Of a stretch of 64,000 nt of DNA, positions 18,657 through 31,291 are shown piece by piece. Location: the NCBI RefSeq assembly GCF_016865365.1, contig NZ_AP024469.1, positions 558,001 to 622,000 of the forward strand, in the 5' to 3' direction. Made by a program: the position numbers and the translations under genes. The notes below the pieces were generated by a model. It was not told the origin of the DNA. It saw only the letters and a list, made by a program, of their open reading frames with translations, and ran no database searches. The DNA is from Geobacter sp. SVR (GTDB taxonomy: Bacteria > Desulfobacterota > Desulfuromonadia > Geobacterales > Pseudopelobacteraceae). Every line of letters begins with the position of its first letter. The first letter of the stretch is position 1.

Positions 18657-19253
18657 TTAACAACCTCCCAATTCTCTCCAGCGGAAACAGCCGGTGGTAT
18701 GGTCGTTAACCATCCCCACGGCCTGCATCATGGCATAGCAGATGGTCGATCCCACAAAACCGAACCCGCGACGCTTCAGGTCGCGGCTCATGGCGTCCGA
18801 AACCGGGGTTGCGGCCGGTACCTGGCGCAGGTCGCTCCAGGCGTTCTGCAAGGTGCTGCCGTCCACGAAGCGCCACAGGTAGCTGTCAAAGCTGCCGAAC
18901 TCCTCCTGGACCCGCAGAAAGGCGCGGGCATTGCCGATGGCGGCGGCAATCTTCAGGCGGTTGCGGATGATGCCGGCATCGGCCAGCAGTTCGGCCTGCT
19001 TGTGCTGGTCAAATCCGGCCACCGCGGTTGGGTCGAACCCGGCAAAGGCGCGGCGGTAACCCTCGCGTCGCCTCAGGATGGTGAGCCAGGACAGCCCGGC
19101 CTGGGCCCCTTCCAGGATCAGGAACTCGAACAGCAGGCGGTCGTCGTGTACCGGTACCCCCCATTCGTGGTCATGGTAGCGGACATAGTCGGGATCGCTG
19201 CCGGCCCAGCCGCAGCGGGCGGGTTCCTGCCCAGGATAGAGCGCGTTTTCCAT
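18657..19253 (-). CDS. tag: DNA-3-methyladenine glycosylase I
   Basis: 198-aa base-excision repair enzyme that removes 3-methyladenine from alkylated DNA. The family zinc-site residues are visible: Cys in RCGWAGSDP, His in YHDHEWGVP near the N-terminus, and His and Cys in NDHTTGCFRW near the C-terminus; the FEFLILEGAQAGLSW motif is also typical. The ATG at 19253 has GAGAGG 7 bases upstream. An alternative ATG at 19277 overlaps the mfd stop (ATGA) and would add eight residues. Either way tag directly follows mfd on the same strand, giving a two-gene DNA repair unit. Confidence 0.93.
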   Translation of the reverse strand: MENALYPGQEPARCGWAGSDPDYVRYHDHEWGVPVHDDRLLFEFLILEGAQAGLSWLTILRRREGYRRAFAGFDPTAVAGFDQHKQAELLADAGIIRNRLKIAAAIGNARAFLRVQEEFGSFDSYLWRFVDGSTLQNAWSDLRQVPAATPVSDAMSRDLKRRGFGFVGSTICYAMMQAVGMVNDHTTGCFRWRELGGC

Positions 19254-19273
19254 GTCGTTGCCTCTCTCGATCG

Positions 19274-22200
19274 TCATGGTGCCGCCGCTGGCGGCATCAG
19301 CCGCTGCAGCACGTTTTTGGATGTGGCCAGGACATCCTCGAAGGCGGTGCCCGAGACCTGACAGGTCAGGCGATAGTCGGGGGTGAACTGGTACTTGCGC
19401 GGCTCGGTGCGCATCATGGTGATGATCGTGTCGGGCGGCGCCGGGGTGCGCGGGTGGAACGAGATGATCACCTGGCGGCCGTCGTAGTCGATCTGGCGCA
19501 CCAGCAGGCGCTTGAGCATGATGCGCAGCCGCATGACCTCGAACAGGTAGGCCGTGGCCAGCGGATAGGCGCCGAAGCGGTCGCCGAGCTCGTTCTGCAC
19601 GTCCAGGATATCCTCTTCGCTCTCGGCCTGGGTCAGTTTTTTGTAGATCACCAGCCGCTGGTTGGTATCGCGGATATAGGCCTCGGGGATGAAGGCCGGC
19701 ACCTTCAGGTTGATCTCCGGTTCGACCCGCTCGGCCATCTCTTCGCCCCGCAGGCGGCAGATGGTCTCCTCCAGCATCTGGTTGTAGAGCTCGAAGCCGA
19801 TTTCGGTCACGGTGCCGGACTGGCGGCTGCCGAGCATGTCGCCGGCCCCGCGGATCTCCATGTCGTGGGTGGCGATGCGGAAGCCGGCTCCCAGTTCGGA
19901 GATGTCCTGCAGGATCTTCAAGCGCTCGCGCGCATCGGAGGTGATGGTGCTTTCGCCCGGAATCAACAGGTAGGCGTAGCCGCGCTGGCTGGAGCGCCCC
20001 ACCCGGCCGCGCAGCTGGTAGAGCTGGGACAGGCCGAAGGTGTCGGCCCGATCAATGATCAGGGTGTTGGCGTTGGGGATGTCCAGCCCGGATTCGATGA
20101 TGGTGGTGCAGATCAGCAGGTTGGTCTCGCCGTGCATGAAGCCGAGCATGACCTTCTCCAGTTCGTGCTCCCCCATCTGGCCATGCCCCACCGCGATCCT
20201 GGCCTCGGGCACGATGGCGGCGATCTGCTCGGCCCGTTTGGCGATGGAGGTGACCCGGTTGTGCACGAAAAAGACCTGGCCGCCGCGGCGCAGCTCGCGC
20301 ATGATGGCCTCCCGGATCAGCTCTTCGGAGAAACGGGCCACAAAGGTCTTGATCGCCAGGCGGTCCACCGGCGGGGTGTCGATGATCGACAGGTCGCGGA
20401 TGCCCATCATGGACATGTACAGGGTGCGGGGGATGGGGGTGGCGGTCAGGGTCATCACGTCCACCACGGCCCGGAAGGCTTTCAGGCGCTCCTTGTCCTT
20501 GACCCCGAAGCGCTGCTCTTCGTCGACGATCAAAAGTCCCAGGTCCTTGAAGGCCACATCCTTCTGCAGCAGGCGGTGGGTGCCGATGATGATGTCGATG
20601 TCCCCTTTTTTCAGACGCTCCAGGATCGCCTTCTGCTCCTTGGGGGTACGGAAGCGCGAGATCACCTCCACCGTGACCGGGTAGTCCTTCAGGCGTTCGT
20701 GAAAGGTCTCGTAGTGCTGCTGGGCCAGGATGGTGGTCGGCACCAGCACGCCGACCTGCTTGCCGTCCAGGGCCGATTTGAAGGCTCCCCGCAGGGCCAC
20801 CTCGGTCTTGCCGTAACCTACGTCGCCGCACACCAGCCGGTCCATGGGGCGGGTGTGCTGCATGTCGGCCAGCACGTCCTGGATGGCTGCCAACTGGTCC
20901 GGGGTCTCCTCCCAGGCAAAGGAAGCCTCGAACTCGCGGTACAGCTCGTCCGGCGGCGAAAAGGCAAAACCTTCGCAGATCTGGCGCTGGGCATAGATCT
21001 CCAGCAGCTCGCCCGCCAGTTCCTCGATCGCCTTTCTGGCCTTGCCCTTGGACTTCTCCCAGCCGCTGCCCCCCAGCTTGTCCAGGCTCGGGGAGCCCCC
21101 CTCGGGCCCCACATAGCGCTGCACCAGCCCGAGCCGGTCCACCGGCAGGTAGAGCTTGTCGCTGCCGGCGTATTCCAGGAGCAGGAAATCGCCGCCAACG
21201 CCGGCCACGCTGATGTGCTGCAGGCCGCGGTACAGACCGATGCCGTGGTCCACATGCACCATGTGGTCACCCGGCTTCAGTTCGGCCAGGGAGGAAAGGA
21301 TCTGCTTCTTGCGCACCTCGGAAATGCCGCGCCGGCGCACGCGCTTGCCGAACAGCTCCTCCTCGGCGATCAGCGCCAGCCGCGAGGCCGGCAGGCGGAA
21401 CCCGCGCGAGATGTCACCCAGAATGATGGCGACGTTCCTCTCCTGATGGGGGAGGGGCTGGCCGGAAGGGGCTCCGACCGTCTCGGGAAAGCCGGCCTCG
21501 CTGACTATGCAGCGGATGCCGTAGGGGGCGAGCAGATCGCGCAGGCGTTCGGCCTGGGCGCGTTGATGGCAGGTCACGATTACCCGGTAGCCGGTGTCGA
21601 GCCATTCCTTGAACGTGTGCGACAGGGGGGCCAGGGCATGGCTGGTCTCCTTGGAGACCGTGACCTTCAGTGCGCCGTTGTCTTCGCAGGGAATGGCGAT
21701 CGAGGCGGTCTGACCGGCGTCCGAAAGGCTCAGGCCGGAGAGCTCCAGGCAGGCACGGCCGGCCAGGATGGTCTCCAGCGCTGCCGGACTCAGGTACAGC
21801 TCCTGCGGTGGCGCATGGGGCAGGCGGGCGGCACGCGCCTTTACAAGGCCATTTTCGATGTCGGTGCCGAAGCGCTCGGCAGCCTCGCGGATCGCCTCGG
21901 GATCGAGCAGTACCAACGGACGGCCGGGGGCATAGTCGAAGATGGTTTCCAGGCCGGGATGCAGCAGGGGCTGGAGGAATTCGACCCCCTGGAAGTAGAC
22001 CGCCTGCTTCAGGTCTTCCTGAATGGCCCTGCGCCGGTCGGCCGGGATCTCCAGTTCGTCGCAGCAGGCCTTCAGGCGCGGGGCGATGCCCTCCAGTACC
22101 TCGTCGGTCAGCAGAACCTCGCGCGAGGGGAGCAGTACCAACTCCTCCAGCGGCTGGAGCGAGCGTTGGGTGAGCGGATCAAAGGAGCGGATGGTTTCGA

Positions 22201-22801
22201 CCGTGTCGCCGAAGAACTCGATCCGCACCGGTGCTGTCAGGTTGGGGGGAAAGATGTCCAGGATGCCGCCGCGCACGGCAAAGGTGCCGCGGTCCTCCAC
22301 CAGGGGGGCATTGGCGTAGCCCATCCGGACCAGCCGGGCCAACAGTTCCTCGCGCTCGAACTCTTCGCCGGCCACCAGATAGCAGGAGGCCTCGCCCAGG
22401 GTCCTGAGCGGCAGCACCCGCTGCAGCGCCGCCGCCACCGGCAGGACCACGACCCGCGCCAGCCGGTTCTGGAGGCGGAAGAGGGTATCGAGCCTGGTTC
22501 CGGAGATGTCGGGGTGGGGGGATGATGCTGTCAGGGGGGGCATATCCCAGGCCGGAAAGGAGAGCGGGGTGGCATCGCTGCCACCGAAGAAGCCGAGCTC
22601 GCGGCTGAACTCGTCGGCAGCCTCCTGATCGGCGGTCAGCACCAGCAGGCCGGCCGTGTCCGAGCGCAGCAGCTCCGCCACAATGCAGGCGGCTGCCGAG
22701 CCTTTCAGTCCCGGCAGCACGATGCGGTTCCTGCCGCGTCGCAGCTCGGCCAGAATCTCGATGGTCTGGGGGATCAGGTTGTCTGTGGAAGCAGGTATCA
22801 T
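19274..22801 (-). CDS. mfd: Transcription-repair coupling factor
   Basis: 1175-aa Mfd, the SF2 translocase that removes RNA polymerase stalled at lesions and recruits UvrA. Visible: N-terminal UvrB-like homology module, the RNA polymerase interaction region (GDHMVHVDHGIGLYRGL, about residue 510), Walker A GDVGYGKTEVALR (about 660), motif II DEEQ (about 758), TATPIPRTLYMSM, QLRGRVGRSSQRGYAYLL, and the C-terminal TRCF domain. Length is normal (E. coli 1148). The ATG at 22801 has GGAT upstream at modest spacing. With uvrA elsewhere in this window (27373), both halves of coupled nucleotide excision repair are present, though not in one operon. Confidence 0.97.
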   Translation of the reverse strand: MIPASTDNLIPQTIEILAELRRGRNRIVLPGLKGSAAACIVAELLRSDTAGLLVLTADQEAADEFSRELGFFGGSDATPLSFPAWDMPPLTASSPHPDISGTRLDTLFRLQNRLARVVVLPVAAALQRVLPLRTLGEASCYLVAGEEFEREELLARLVRMGYANAPLVEDRGTFAVRGGILDIFPPNLTAPVRIEFFGDTVETIRSFDPLTQRSLQPLEELVLLPSREVLLTDEVLEGIAPRLKACCDELEIPADRRRAIQEDLKQAVYFQGVEFLQPLLHPGLETIFDYAPGRPLVLLDPEAIREAAERFGTDIENGLVKARAARLPHAPPQELYLSPAALETILAGRACLELSGLSLSDAGQTASIAIPCEDNGALKVTVSKETSHALAPLSHTFKEWLDTGYRVIVTCHQRAQAERLRDLLAPYGIRCIVSEAGFPETVGAPSGQPLPHQERNVAIILGDISRGFRLPASRLALIAEEELFGKRVRRRGISEVRKKQILSSLAELKPGDHMVHVDHGIGLYRGLQHISVAGVGGDFLLLEYAGSDKLYLPVDRLGLVQRYVGPEGGSPSLDKLGGSGWEKSKGKARKAIEELAGELLEIYAQRQICEGFAFSPPDELYREFEASFAWEETPDQLAAIQDVLADMQHTRPMDRLVCGDVGYGKTEVALRGAFKSALDGKQVGVLVPTTILAQQHYETFHERLKDYPVTVEVISRFRTPKEQKAILERLKKGDIDIIIGTHRLLQKDVAFKDLGLLIVDEEQRFGVKDKERLKAFRAVVDVMTLTATPIPRTLYMSMMGIRDLSIIDTPPVDRLAIKTFVARFSEELIREAIMRELRRGGQVFFVHNRVTSIAKRAEQIAAIVPEARIAVGHGQMGEHELEKVMLGFMHGETNLLICTTIIESGLDIPNANTLIIDRADTFGLSQLYQLRGRVGRSSQRGYAYLLIPGESTITSDARERLKILQDISELGAGFRIATHDMEIRGAGDMLGSRQSGTVTEIGFELYNQMLEETICRLRGEEMAERVEPEINLKVPAFIPEAYIRDTNQRLVIYKKLTQAESEEDILDVQNELGDRFGAYPLATAYLFEVMRLRIMLKRLLVRQIDYDGRQVIISFHPRTPAPPDTIITMMRTEPRKYQFTPDYRLTCQVSGTAFEDVLATSKNVLQRLMPPAAAP

Positions 22802-22868
22802 ACGATGGATCCGTGACGCCGGAACGCCGTGGCGTGCGGAATCGGGAGTTGTTGAAGCAGCTTTGTAC

Positions 22869-23426
22869 TCATGTGCGGCGGCGGGCCTTGATCCTCGGTT
22901 TTCCGTCCTCCACCACCACCCGGAAGGTCAGGTCCTCGGTGCCCAGGCGGGCGGCCAGGGCGGGCCTGCTCTTCTCGATGGCGGCCGCCACCTTTTCGCG
23001 CGTCAGCTTTTCCACCGGCAGGTTGCAGGCCCTGCGTGCCTCGCCGAACTCCCTGAACAGCCGGTCCAGTTCCGGTTCGTCGCTGCTGCCGGAACGGGCG
23101 CCTCTGGTGGCCGGGCCGTCGCTGCGCCGGCGTTCGTGCAGATCGCAGATGAAGCGGTCGCGCGAGTATCGGCCCTCCTCGATCTGCCGCACGGTCCGGT
23201 TCCAATGCTCCCGGTAGGTGTTGAAGCGGGCCACCAGCGTGGTATATTTGTGCTTGTACATGGTGTTGTTGATCGGCACGTTGAGGTACCGCCGCACCGT
23301 TTTTTCGATCTCGCTCAAGAGCTGGAGTGGTTCCCGTTTTTCGAGACCGATGAAAAAGCGCTCGTATCTTCTGATCAGTTCGTCCAGCTGAAGCTCAAGC
23401 TGGGTCAGATCCTGTACGATCCCCAT
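22869..23426 (-). CDS. Conserved deltaproteobacterial unknown (MXAN_5187 C-terminal-like)
   Basis: 185-aa soluble, charged protein. The N-terminal half is helical (DLTQLELQLDELIRRYERFF), followed by a motif-rich middle (INNTMYKHKYTTLVARFNTY) and a C-terminal half with EFGEARRACNLPVEKLTREK and a basic tail (KPRIKARRRT). I associate this pattern with the family annotated as MXAN_5187 C-terminal domain in Myxococcus and Geobacter, with moderate certainty; its function is not known to me. The ATG at 23426 has AAGGA 6 bases upstream. It lies 67 bases upstream of mfd on the same strand and is divergent from glmU. Confidence 0.65.
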   Translation of the reverse strand: MGIVQDLTQLELQLDELIRRYERFFIGLEKREPLQLLSEIEKTVRRYLNVPINNTMYKHKYTTLVARFNTYREHWNRTVRQIEEGRYSRDRFICDLHERRRSDGPATRGARSGSSDEPELDRLFREFGEARRACNLPVEKLTREKVAAAIEKSRPALAARLGTEDLTFRVVVEDGKPRIKARRRT

Positions 23427-23515
23427 TGGAAATCCTTGCAGGCAAAAATAGCACCGGACTTGAAGGATATATCCAAAGCCCCGCGCAAGTAAAGACCAAT
23501 CCGGTTCATATTGAC

Positions 23516-23544
23516 TTGACGGAGCCAGCGGCTTCGCATACAAT
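23516..23544 (+). promoter_or_regulatory. Sigma-70-type promoter for glmU
   Basis: TTGACG (23516-23521) and TACAAT (23539-23544) are separated by exactly 17 bases, about 45 bases before the glmU start. Good match to the housekeeping consensus. Confidence 0.6.
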
Positions 23545-23589
23545 TTCGCTTAAAAAATGAGCAGATATGAATATAAACAGGTGAAAATC

Positions 23590-24963
23590 ATGGAAAAGGT
23601 TGCTGCTGTCATTCTTGCCGCCGGCAAGGGAACCCGCATGAAGTCGGGGGTGGTCAAGGTGCTGCATCCGGCTGCCGGGCGCCCGATGATCGCTTGGCCG
23701 GTGGATGCCGCCCGCGCGGCTGGTGCGGATCCGATCGTGCTGGTAGTGGGACATCAGGCAAATGCCGTGATGAACACCTTCCGCGGCGCCGGCGACATAC
23801 GCTGCGCCATGCAGGAGGAACAGCTCGGCACCGGCCATGCCGTGGCCTGCGCCCGCGATGCGCTGGCCGGTTTCCGGGGCACGGTGCTGATCCTGTGCGG
23901 CGACACGCCGCTCTTGCGGGGGGAGACGCTGCAGGAACTGATCGCGTTCCACCGTGGGCAGGGGGCCGACCTGACCGTGCTGACCGCACTGATGGACAAT
24001 CCCCACGGCTACGGCCGCGTGGTGCGGGACGAATCCGGACGGGTGCTGCGCATCGTGGAGCAGAAGGACGCCTCCCCCGAGGAGCAGGCCGTCCGCGAAG
24101 TCAACAGCGGCATCTACTGCATGGAGTCCGACTTTCTCTTTGCCAACATCGATTCCATCGGCAGCGACAATGCCCAGCAGGAGTTCTACCTGACGGATCT
24201 GCTCGCGATCGCCGTTGCCCAGGGACGGGTCTGTCTGGCACGCGCTACGAACGACACCGACGAGATCATGGGGGTCAATGACCGCGCCCAGCTGGCGGCG
24301 GCCTCCCGCATCCTGCGGCAGCGCATCAACCAGGGCCTGATGGCGGACGGAGTGACCCTGGTGGACCCCGATCACACCTACATCGATTACGGCGCCTCCA
24401 TCGGCCCGGACACGGTGATCCAGCCCAACTGCTCCATCGACGGCGCCACGGTCATCGGCGCCAACTGCGAGATCGATGCGGGCAGCTCCATCACGGGGTG
24501 CAGCATCGGCAACGATTGTCACATCAAGGCCGGTTCGGTACTGGAAGACTCGCAGCTGCACAACGGGGTCAGCATCGGCCCCATGGCGCATCTACGCCCC
24601 GGCACGGTGCTGCACGACCATGTCAAGATCGGCAATTTCGTCGAAACCAAGAAAGTAGTCATGGGCACCGGCTCCAAGGCTTCCCACCTGACCTATCTCG
24701 GTGATGCGGAAATAGGCAGTGAGGTGAACATCGGTTGCGGTACCATCACCTGCAACTATGACGGGGTCAGGAAGCATCGCACGGTTATCGGCGACGGCGT
24801 TTTCGTCGGCAGCGACGTACAACTGGTGGCACCGGTAACCGTGGGCAGCAATGCCCTGATAGCGGCCGGCACCACCGTTACCAGCGATGTCCCCTCCGAT
24901 GCCCTGGCCATAGCCCGTGTGCCCCAGGTCAACAAGGAAGGGTGGCGTTTGCGGAAAAAGTAG
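23590..24963 (+). CDS. glmU: Bifunctional UDP-GlcNAc pyrophosphorylase / GlcN-1-P acetyltransferase
   Basis: 457-aa cytoplasmic enzyme making UDP-N-acetylglucosamine for peptidoglycan and LPS. The N-terminal nucleotidyltransferase domain has LAAGKGTRMKS (about 8-18), QEEQLGTGHAV and LCGDTPLL. The C-terminal left-handed beta-helix has hexapeptide repeats from about residue 255 and acetyltransferase motifs RPGTVL, KIGNFVETKK and CGTITCNYDG. The ATG at 23590 has AGGTG 7 bases upstream; the in-frame ATG 33 bases earlier would add an unlikely tail. Length equals E. coli GlmU (456). Confidence 0.97.
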   Translation: MEKVAAVILAAGKGTRMKSGVVKVLHPAAGRPMIAWPVDAARAAGADPIVLVVGHQANAVMNTFRGAGDIRCAMQEEQLGTGHAVACARDALAGFRGTVLILCGDTPLLRGETLQELIAFHRGQGADLTVLTALMDNPHGYGRVVRDESGRVLRIVEQKDASPEEQAVREVNSGIYCMESDFLFANIDSIGSDNAQQEFYLTDLLAIAVAQGRVCLARATNDTDEIMGVNDRAQLAAASRILRQRINQGLMADGVTLVDPDHTYIDYGASIGPDTVIQPNCSIDGATVIGANCEIDAGSSITGCSIGNDCHIKAGSVLEDSQLHNGVSIGPMAHLRPGTVLHDHVKIGNFVETKKVVMGTGSKASHLTYLGDAEIGSEVNIGCGTITCNYDGVRKHRTVIGDGVFVGSDVQLVAPVTVGSNALIAAGTTVTSDVPSDALAIARVPQVNKEGWRLRKK

Positions 24964-24981
24964 AGCAGCAGGACTTGGTGC

Positions 24982-27138
24982 TTGATCCCCTTTGTACTCC
25001 ACGATGAAAGAGTGTATGTGAACGATCCTCGGCAGGAAAAAACGGCAGCGCACGATCCCAAGATCCTGATCATCGAGGATGACAACGGATTTGCGGAGTT
25101 GATGGCGACCGCCCTGGATGATGAAGGCTTTGCCAACTGCTGCACCGGCAACGGCAGAGACGGGCTGGAGCTGCTGGCCTGCAACAGTCCTGCGTTGGTC
25201 ATCCTGGACTACACCCTGCCGGATATGAACGGCGATGCCTTTATCGAGCAGATGCGCGACCAGGGCTGTGCGACACCCTTCATCATGGTGACCGGAAGGG
25301 ATGATTCCAGCCTGGCCGTGAGGATGATGAAAACCGGCGCCTATGACTACATGCTCAAGGACGCCTCGTTTCTGGACCGCCTGCCGTCGGTCGTGGGCCG
25401 CGCACTGCACGAGGCTGAAACCCGCAAGCGTCTGTACCAGGCCGAAATTTCCCTGCGGCAGAGCGAGACGCGCCTGGCCCGTGCCCAGAAGATCGCCCGC
25501 ATGGGGAGTTGGGAGTGGACGGTCGACACCAACGAGATCTACTGGTCGGATGAGTTGTACCGCATCTTCGGTCTCACCCCCGGAGACCCCCGCAAAATAG
25601 AGTCCGACTGGATCTTCAGCCTGGTTCATCCCCTTGACGTGGCGTCAGTGAAACGGGCGCTGACCACCGCTCTCAAGAGTTTCCAGCCTTTCAGCATCAT
25701 CTACCGCATCATCTCCGGCAATGGTGCCGAGGTGGTGGTCAACAGCCAGGGGGAAGTCGAACTGGGAGAGGACGGCAGGGCCAAGTTCCTTTCCGGCACG
25801 ACCCTGGACATTACCGCCCGCATCCGCGCCGAGAGCGAAATCCAGCAGCTGATCAACTACGACACGCTGACAGGGTTGCCCAACCGCAGTCTGCTGCACG
25901 ACCGGCTCAGGCTGGCCATCGCCCAGGCCGCCCGGGAGCGCCAGTTGATCGGGGTGCTGTTCCTGGACCTGGACCGTTTCAAGGGAATCAACGATACGCT
26001 CGGCCACCGTGCCGGCGATAAGCTGCTCCTGTGCGTTGCCCAGCGCCTGGCGGCCTGCGTCCGTGAGAGCGATACGCTGGCCAGACTGGGTGGCGACGAG
26101 TTCGTGATCATCCTGGACGGGATTCACAGTGAAGACGGCATCACCACCGTGGCCAACAAGATCCTGACCCTGATCGCCGAGCCGATCTACATCGACGGGC
26201 ACGAGCTGTACACCACCGCCAGTATCGGCATCGCCGTCTATCCCATGGACGGCGAGGACAGCCACACCCTGCTGAAGCATGCCGATGTGGCCATGTACCA
26301 GGCCAAGGATCTGGACCGCAACAACTTCCAGTTCTTTTCCCGCGAGATGAACACCAAAATGCTGGAAAGGATGATGCTCGAAAATTCCCTGCGCCGGGCG
26401 CTGGAGCGCGAGGAATTCTTCCTGCTGTATCAGCCCCAGGTTGACGCGCGTTCGGGCCGGATCGTGGGCATGGAGGCGCTCCTGCGCTGGCAGCATCCCG
26501 ACCTGGGGCTGCTCGGGCCGGACAAGTTCATCTACCTGGCCGAGGAAACCGGTCTGATCATTCCGCTGGGCGAGTGGGTGCTGCGGACCGCCTGCCGGCA
26601 GAACAAGCTGTGGCAGGAAGCGGGGCTTTTTCCGGTGAGGGTGGCGGTCAACCTTTCGGGCAAGCAGTTCAGCCAGCGGCTGGACGACATGATCGCCTCG
26701 GTGTTGCTGGATACCGGGCTCGGGGCGGAGTGGCTGGAGCTTGAGATCACCGAGAGCGCCATCATGAAAAACGCCGAGAATAACGTCACCATGCTGCGCA
26801 AGTTGATGGACATGGGCATAGCCCTGGCCATCGACGATTTCGGCACCGGCTACTCATCCCTGGCCTACCTCAAGCACTTCCCCATTTCCCGGCTCAAGAT
26901 CGACCGCTCTTTCGTGCGCGACATCACCACCAATCCGGATGATGCGGCCATTGCGGAGATCATCATCGCCATGGCCCATACCCTCAAGCTGAGTGTCATT
27001 GCCGAGGGGGTCGAAACCCGGGCCCAGATGGAATTCCTCTCCTTTCACAACTGCGTCGAGATGCAGGGCTACCTGTTCAGCCGTCCGGTGCGCGCCGAAC
27101 AGTTCGAAGAACTTCTTCGCAACGGCCTGAAGTACTGA
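24982..27138 (+). CDS. Receiver-PAS-GGDEF-EAL c-di-GMP protein
   Basis: 718-aa soluble regulator of cyclic di-GMP. Order: receiver (IIEDD near 28, phospho-Asp in VILDYTLPDMNG), PAS (about 155-290), diguanylate cyclase with intact GGDEF (RLGGDEFVIIL, about 372) and a likely inhibitory I-site RESD just before it, then phosphodiesterase with intact EALLRW (about 499), ELEITESAIM, IDDFGTGYSSLAYL and KIDRSFV. Both active sites look competent, so it may be bifunctional. The listed start is TTG at 24982, preceded by AGCAGGA; GTG at 25018 after GAAAGAG is an equally plausible start. It begins 18 bases after glmU and may be co-transcribed. Confidence 0.92.
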   Translation: MIPFVLHDERVYVNDPRQEKTAAHDPKILIIEDDNGFAELMATALDDEGFANCCTGNGRDGLELLACNSPALVILDYTLPDMNGDAFIEQMRDQGCATPFIMVTGRDDSSLAVRMMKTGAYDYMLKDASFLDRLPSVVGRALHEAETRKRLYQAEISLRQSETRLARAQKIARMGSWEWTVDTNEIYWSDELYRIFGLTPGDPRKIESDWIFSLVHPLDVASVKRALTTALKSFQPFSIIYRIISGNGAEVVVNSQGEVELGEDGRAKFLSGTTLDITARIRAESEIQQLINYDTLTGLPNRSLLHDRLRLAIAQAARERQLIGVLFLDLDRFKGINDTLGHRAGDKLLLCVAQRLAACVRESDTLARLGGDEFVIILDGIHSEDGITTVANKILTLIAEPIYIDGHELYTTASIGIAVYPMDGEDSHTLLKHADVAMYQAKDLDRNNFQFFSREMNTKMLERMMLENSLRRALEREEFFLLYQPQVDARSGRIVGMEALLRWQHPDLGLLGPDKFIYLAEETGLIIPLGEWVLRTACRQNKLWQEAGLFPVRVAVNLSGKQFSQRLDDMIASVLLDTGLGAEWLELEITESAIMKNAENNVTMLRKLMDMGIALAIDDFGTGYSSLAYLKHFPISRLKIDRSFVRDITTNPDDAAIAEIIIAMAHTLKLSVIAEGVETRAQMEFLSFHNCVEMQGYLFSRPVRAEQFEELLRNGLKY

Positions 27139-27372
27139 CCCGGAGCCATCCGGAACCCGCTCTCCCACTCGTTTCATTTCTCTCCTCCCGGCATTTCCCT
27201 TCGGATAATCGGCAGTTTCCACGATCATAATCGCGAGTAAGGCCGAGATTGCAATCAGTGTGCTGTCATGGCATTATGAAAAATTATCCTGGCAAATTTT
27301 CAGGGCGTTACGGGCGCAGATGTTTCTGATGGTGGCCGGCGCCCCTTCAGCTTCACCGAAAGAAGGAAAACC

Positions 27373-30234
<2,862 letters not shown>

Positions 30235-30326
30235 CGTAGCATCCGCCTCCAGGTTTACTAAGGTCCCTTGCGTCCTGTACGTCCTTTTTGTCTCTTTGTT
30301 CCGTCTGATTCTCCAAGAGGGATTGC

Positions 30327-31151
30327 ATGGAAAAACACGCTTTGACGCCGGCCGAGGCCATCCAGGCGGTGATCGCCAACGGTCGCCGGATTCTGACCCA
30401 GCCGCTGGGGCGCACCTTTGTGCTGGCGCTTTTGGCTGGATTCTACATCGCTTTTGGCGCACAGCTGACCACCGTGGTCACCCAGGACGCGGCCCAATGG
30501 ACAGGGCAGGGGCTGGCCCGCCTGCTGGGAGGGGGCGTGTTTTCGGTCGGTCTGATGCTGGTGGTGGTGTGCGGGGCCGAGCTGTTCACCGGTAACAGCC
30601 TGCTGGCTGCCGCGGCGCTGCATGGCGCCATCAGCTGGAACAAGCTGCTGGAAAACTGGGCCGTGGTGCTGTTGGGCAATTTCGTCGGTGCCCTGCTGAT
30701 GGCTTGGCTGCTGTACGAATCGAACCTGTGGGAAATGGGGGCCGTGGCCGAGCAGGCGGTACGGATAGCTGCGTCGAAATGCAAGCTCTCTTTCGAGGTG
30801 GCCTTCGTGCGGGGGCTGTTGTGCAACTGGCTGGTCTGTCTGGCGGTCGTGATGGCCACTGCCGCGCGGGACATCACCGGAAAGTTCCTGGCCTGCTTCT
30901 TTCCGATCATGGCCTTTGTCACCAGCGGGTTCGAGCACTCGATCGCCAACATCTACTTCATCCCCGAGGGGATCCTGGTGGCCCGGGCGCGCGGGCTGGT
31001 GGAACCGGCCCTGAACTGGGACACGTTTCTGTGGGGCAACCTGCTGCCGGTCACGCTCGGCAACATCGTGGGAGGAGTGGTGTTCGTGGCGACCGCTTAC
31101 TGGTATGTGCATGCCATGGGGAACAACGCCGACGGCAACAAAAGGGCCTGA
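30327..31151 (+). CDS. Formate/nitrite transporter family channel
   Basis: 274-aa FNT-family pentameric channel for small monovalent anions such as formate or nitrite. The pattern fits six membrane helices: an N-terminal amphipathic stretch LTPAEAIQAVIANGRR, FYIAFGAQLTT in the first helix, GAELFTGNSLL (first half-helix region), LCNWLVCLAVVMA, and AFVTSGFEHSIANIYFIP (family His motif), ending after a final helix. AGAGGGA precedes the ATG. The exact substrate cannot be told from sequence; FocA-like formate transport is plausible for this lineage. A bidirectional terminator follows. Confidence 0.88.
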   Translation: MEKHALTPAEAIQAVIANGRRILTQPLGRTFVLALLAGFYIAFGAQLTTVVTQDAAQWTGQGLARLLGGGVFSVGLMLVVVCGAELFTGNSLLAAAALHGAISWNKLLENWAVVLLGNFVGALLMAWLLYESNLWEMGAVAEQAVRIAASKCKLSFEVAFVRGLLCNWLVCLAVVMATAARDITGKFLACFFPIMAFVTSGFEHSIANIYFIPEGILVARARGLVEPALNWDTFLWGNLLPVTLGNIVGGVVFVATAYWYVHAMGNNADGNKRA

Positions 31152-31199
31152 CGAGAAGTTTTGTTTCTCCGCCTGTCCCGCGCGGCTGATAGCCGTTCA

Positions 31200-31238
31200 A
31201 AAACAGGGGCTGCCATTATTCGGCAGCCCCTGTTTTGT
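31200..31238. terminator. Bidirectional intrinsic terminator
   Basis: Stem CAGGGGCTGCC / GGCAGCCCCTG with a 7-base loop, flanked by AAAA on the left and TTTTGTT on the right, so it can end both the FNT gene (plus) and the convergent MFS gene (minus). Confidence 0.8.
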
Positions 31239-31291
31239 TATCTCAGGTACCTCGTGTGAGGCCCCCCGTCGTAGGATGATTGGCGGCCTGC

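Noticed and set aside
19454-22525. Long open frame (1023 codons) antisense to mfd
   Set aside because: It is a GC-bias shadow of mfd. The composition is low-complexity (Asp/Gly/Gln/His-rich), there is no ribosome site and no family motif.
27139-27372. Possible regulatory elements upstream of uvrA (SOS box)
   Set aside because: No LexA-type palindrome could be recognised, and the -10/-35-like hexamers seen were poor.
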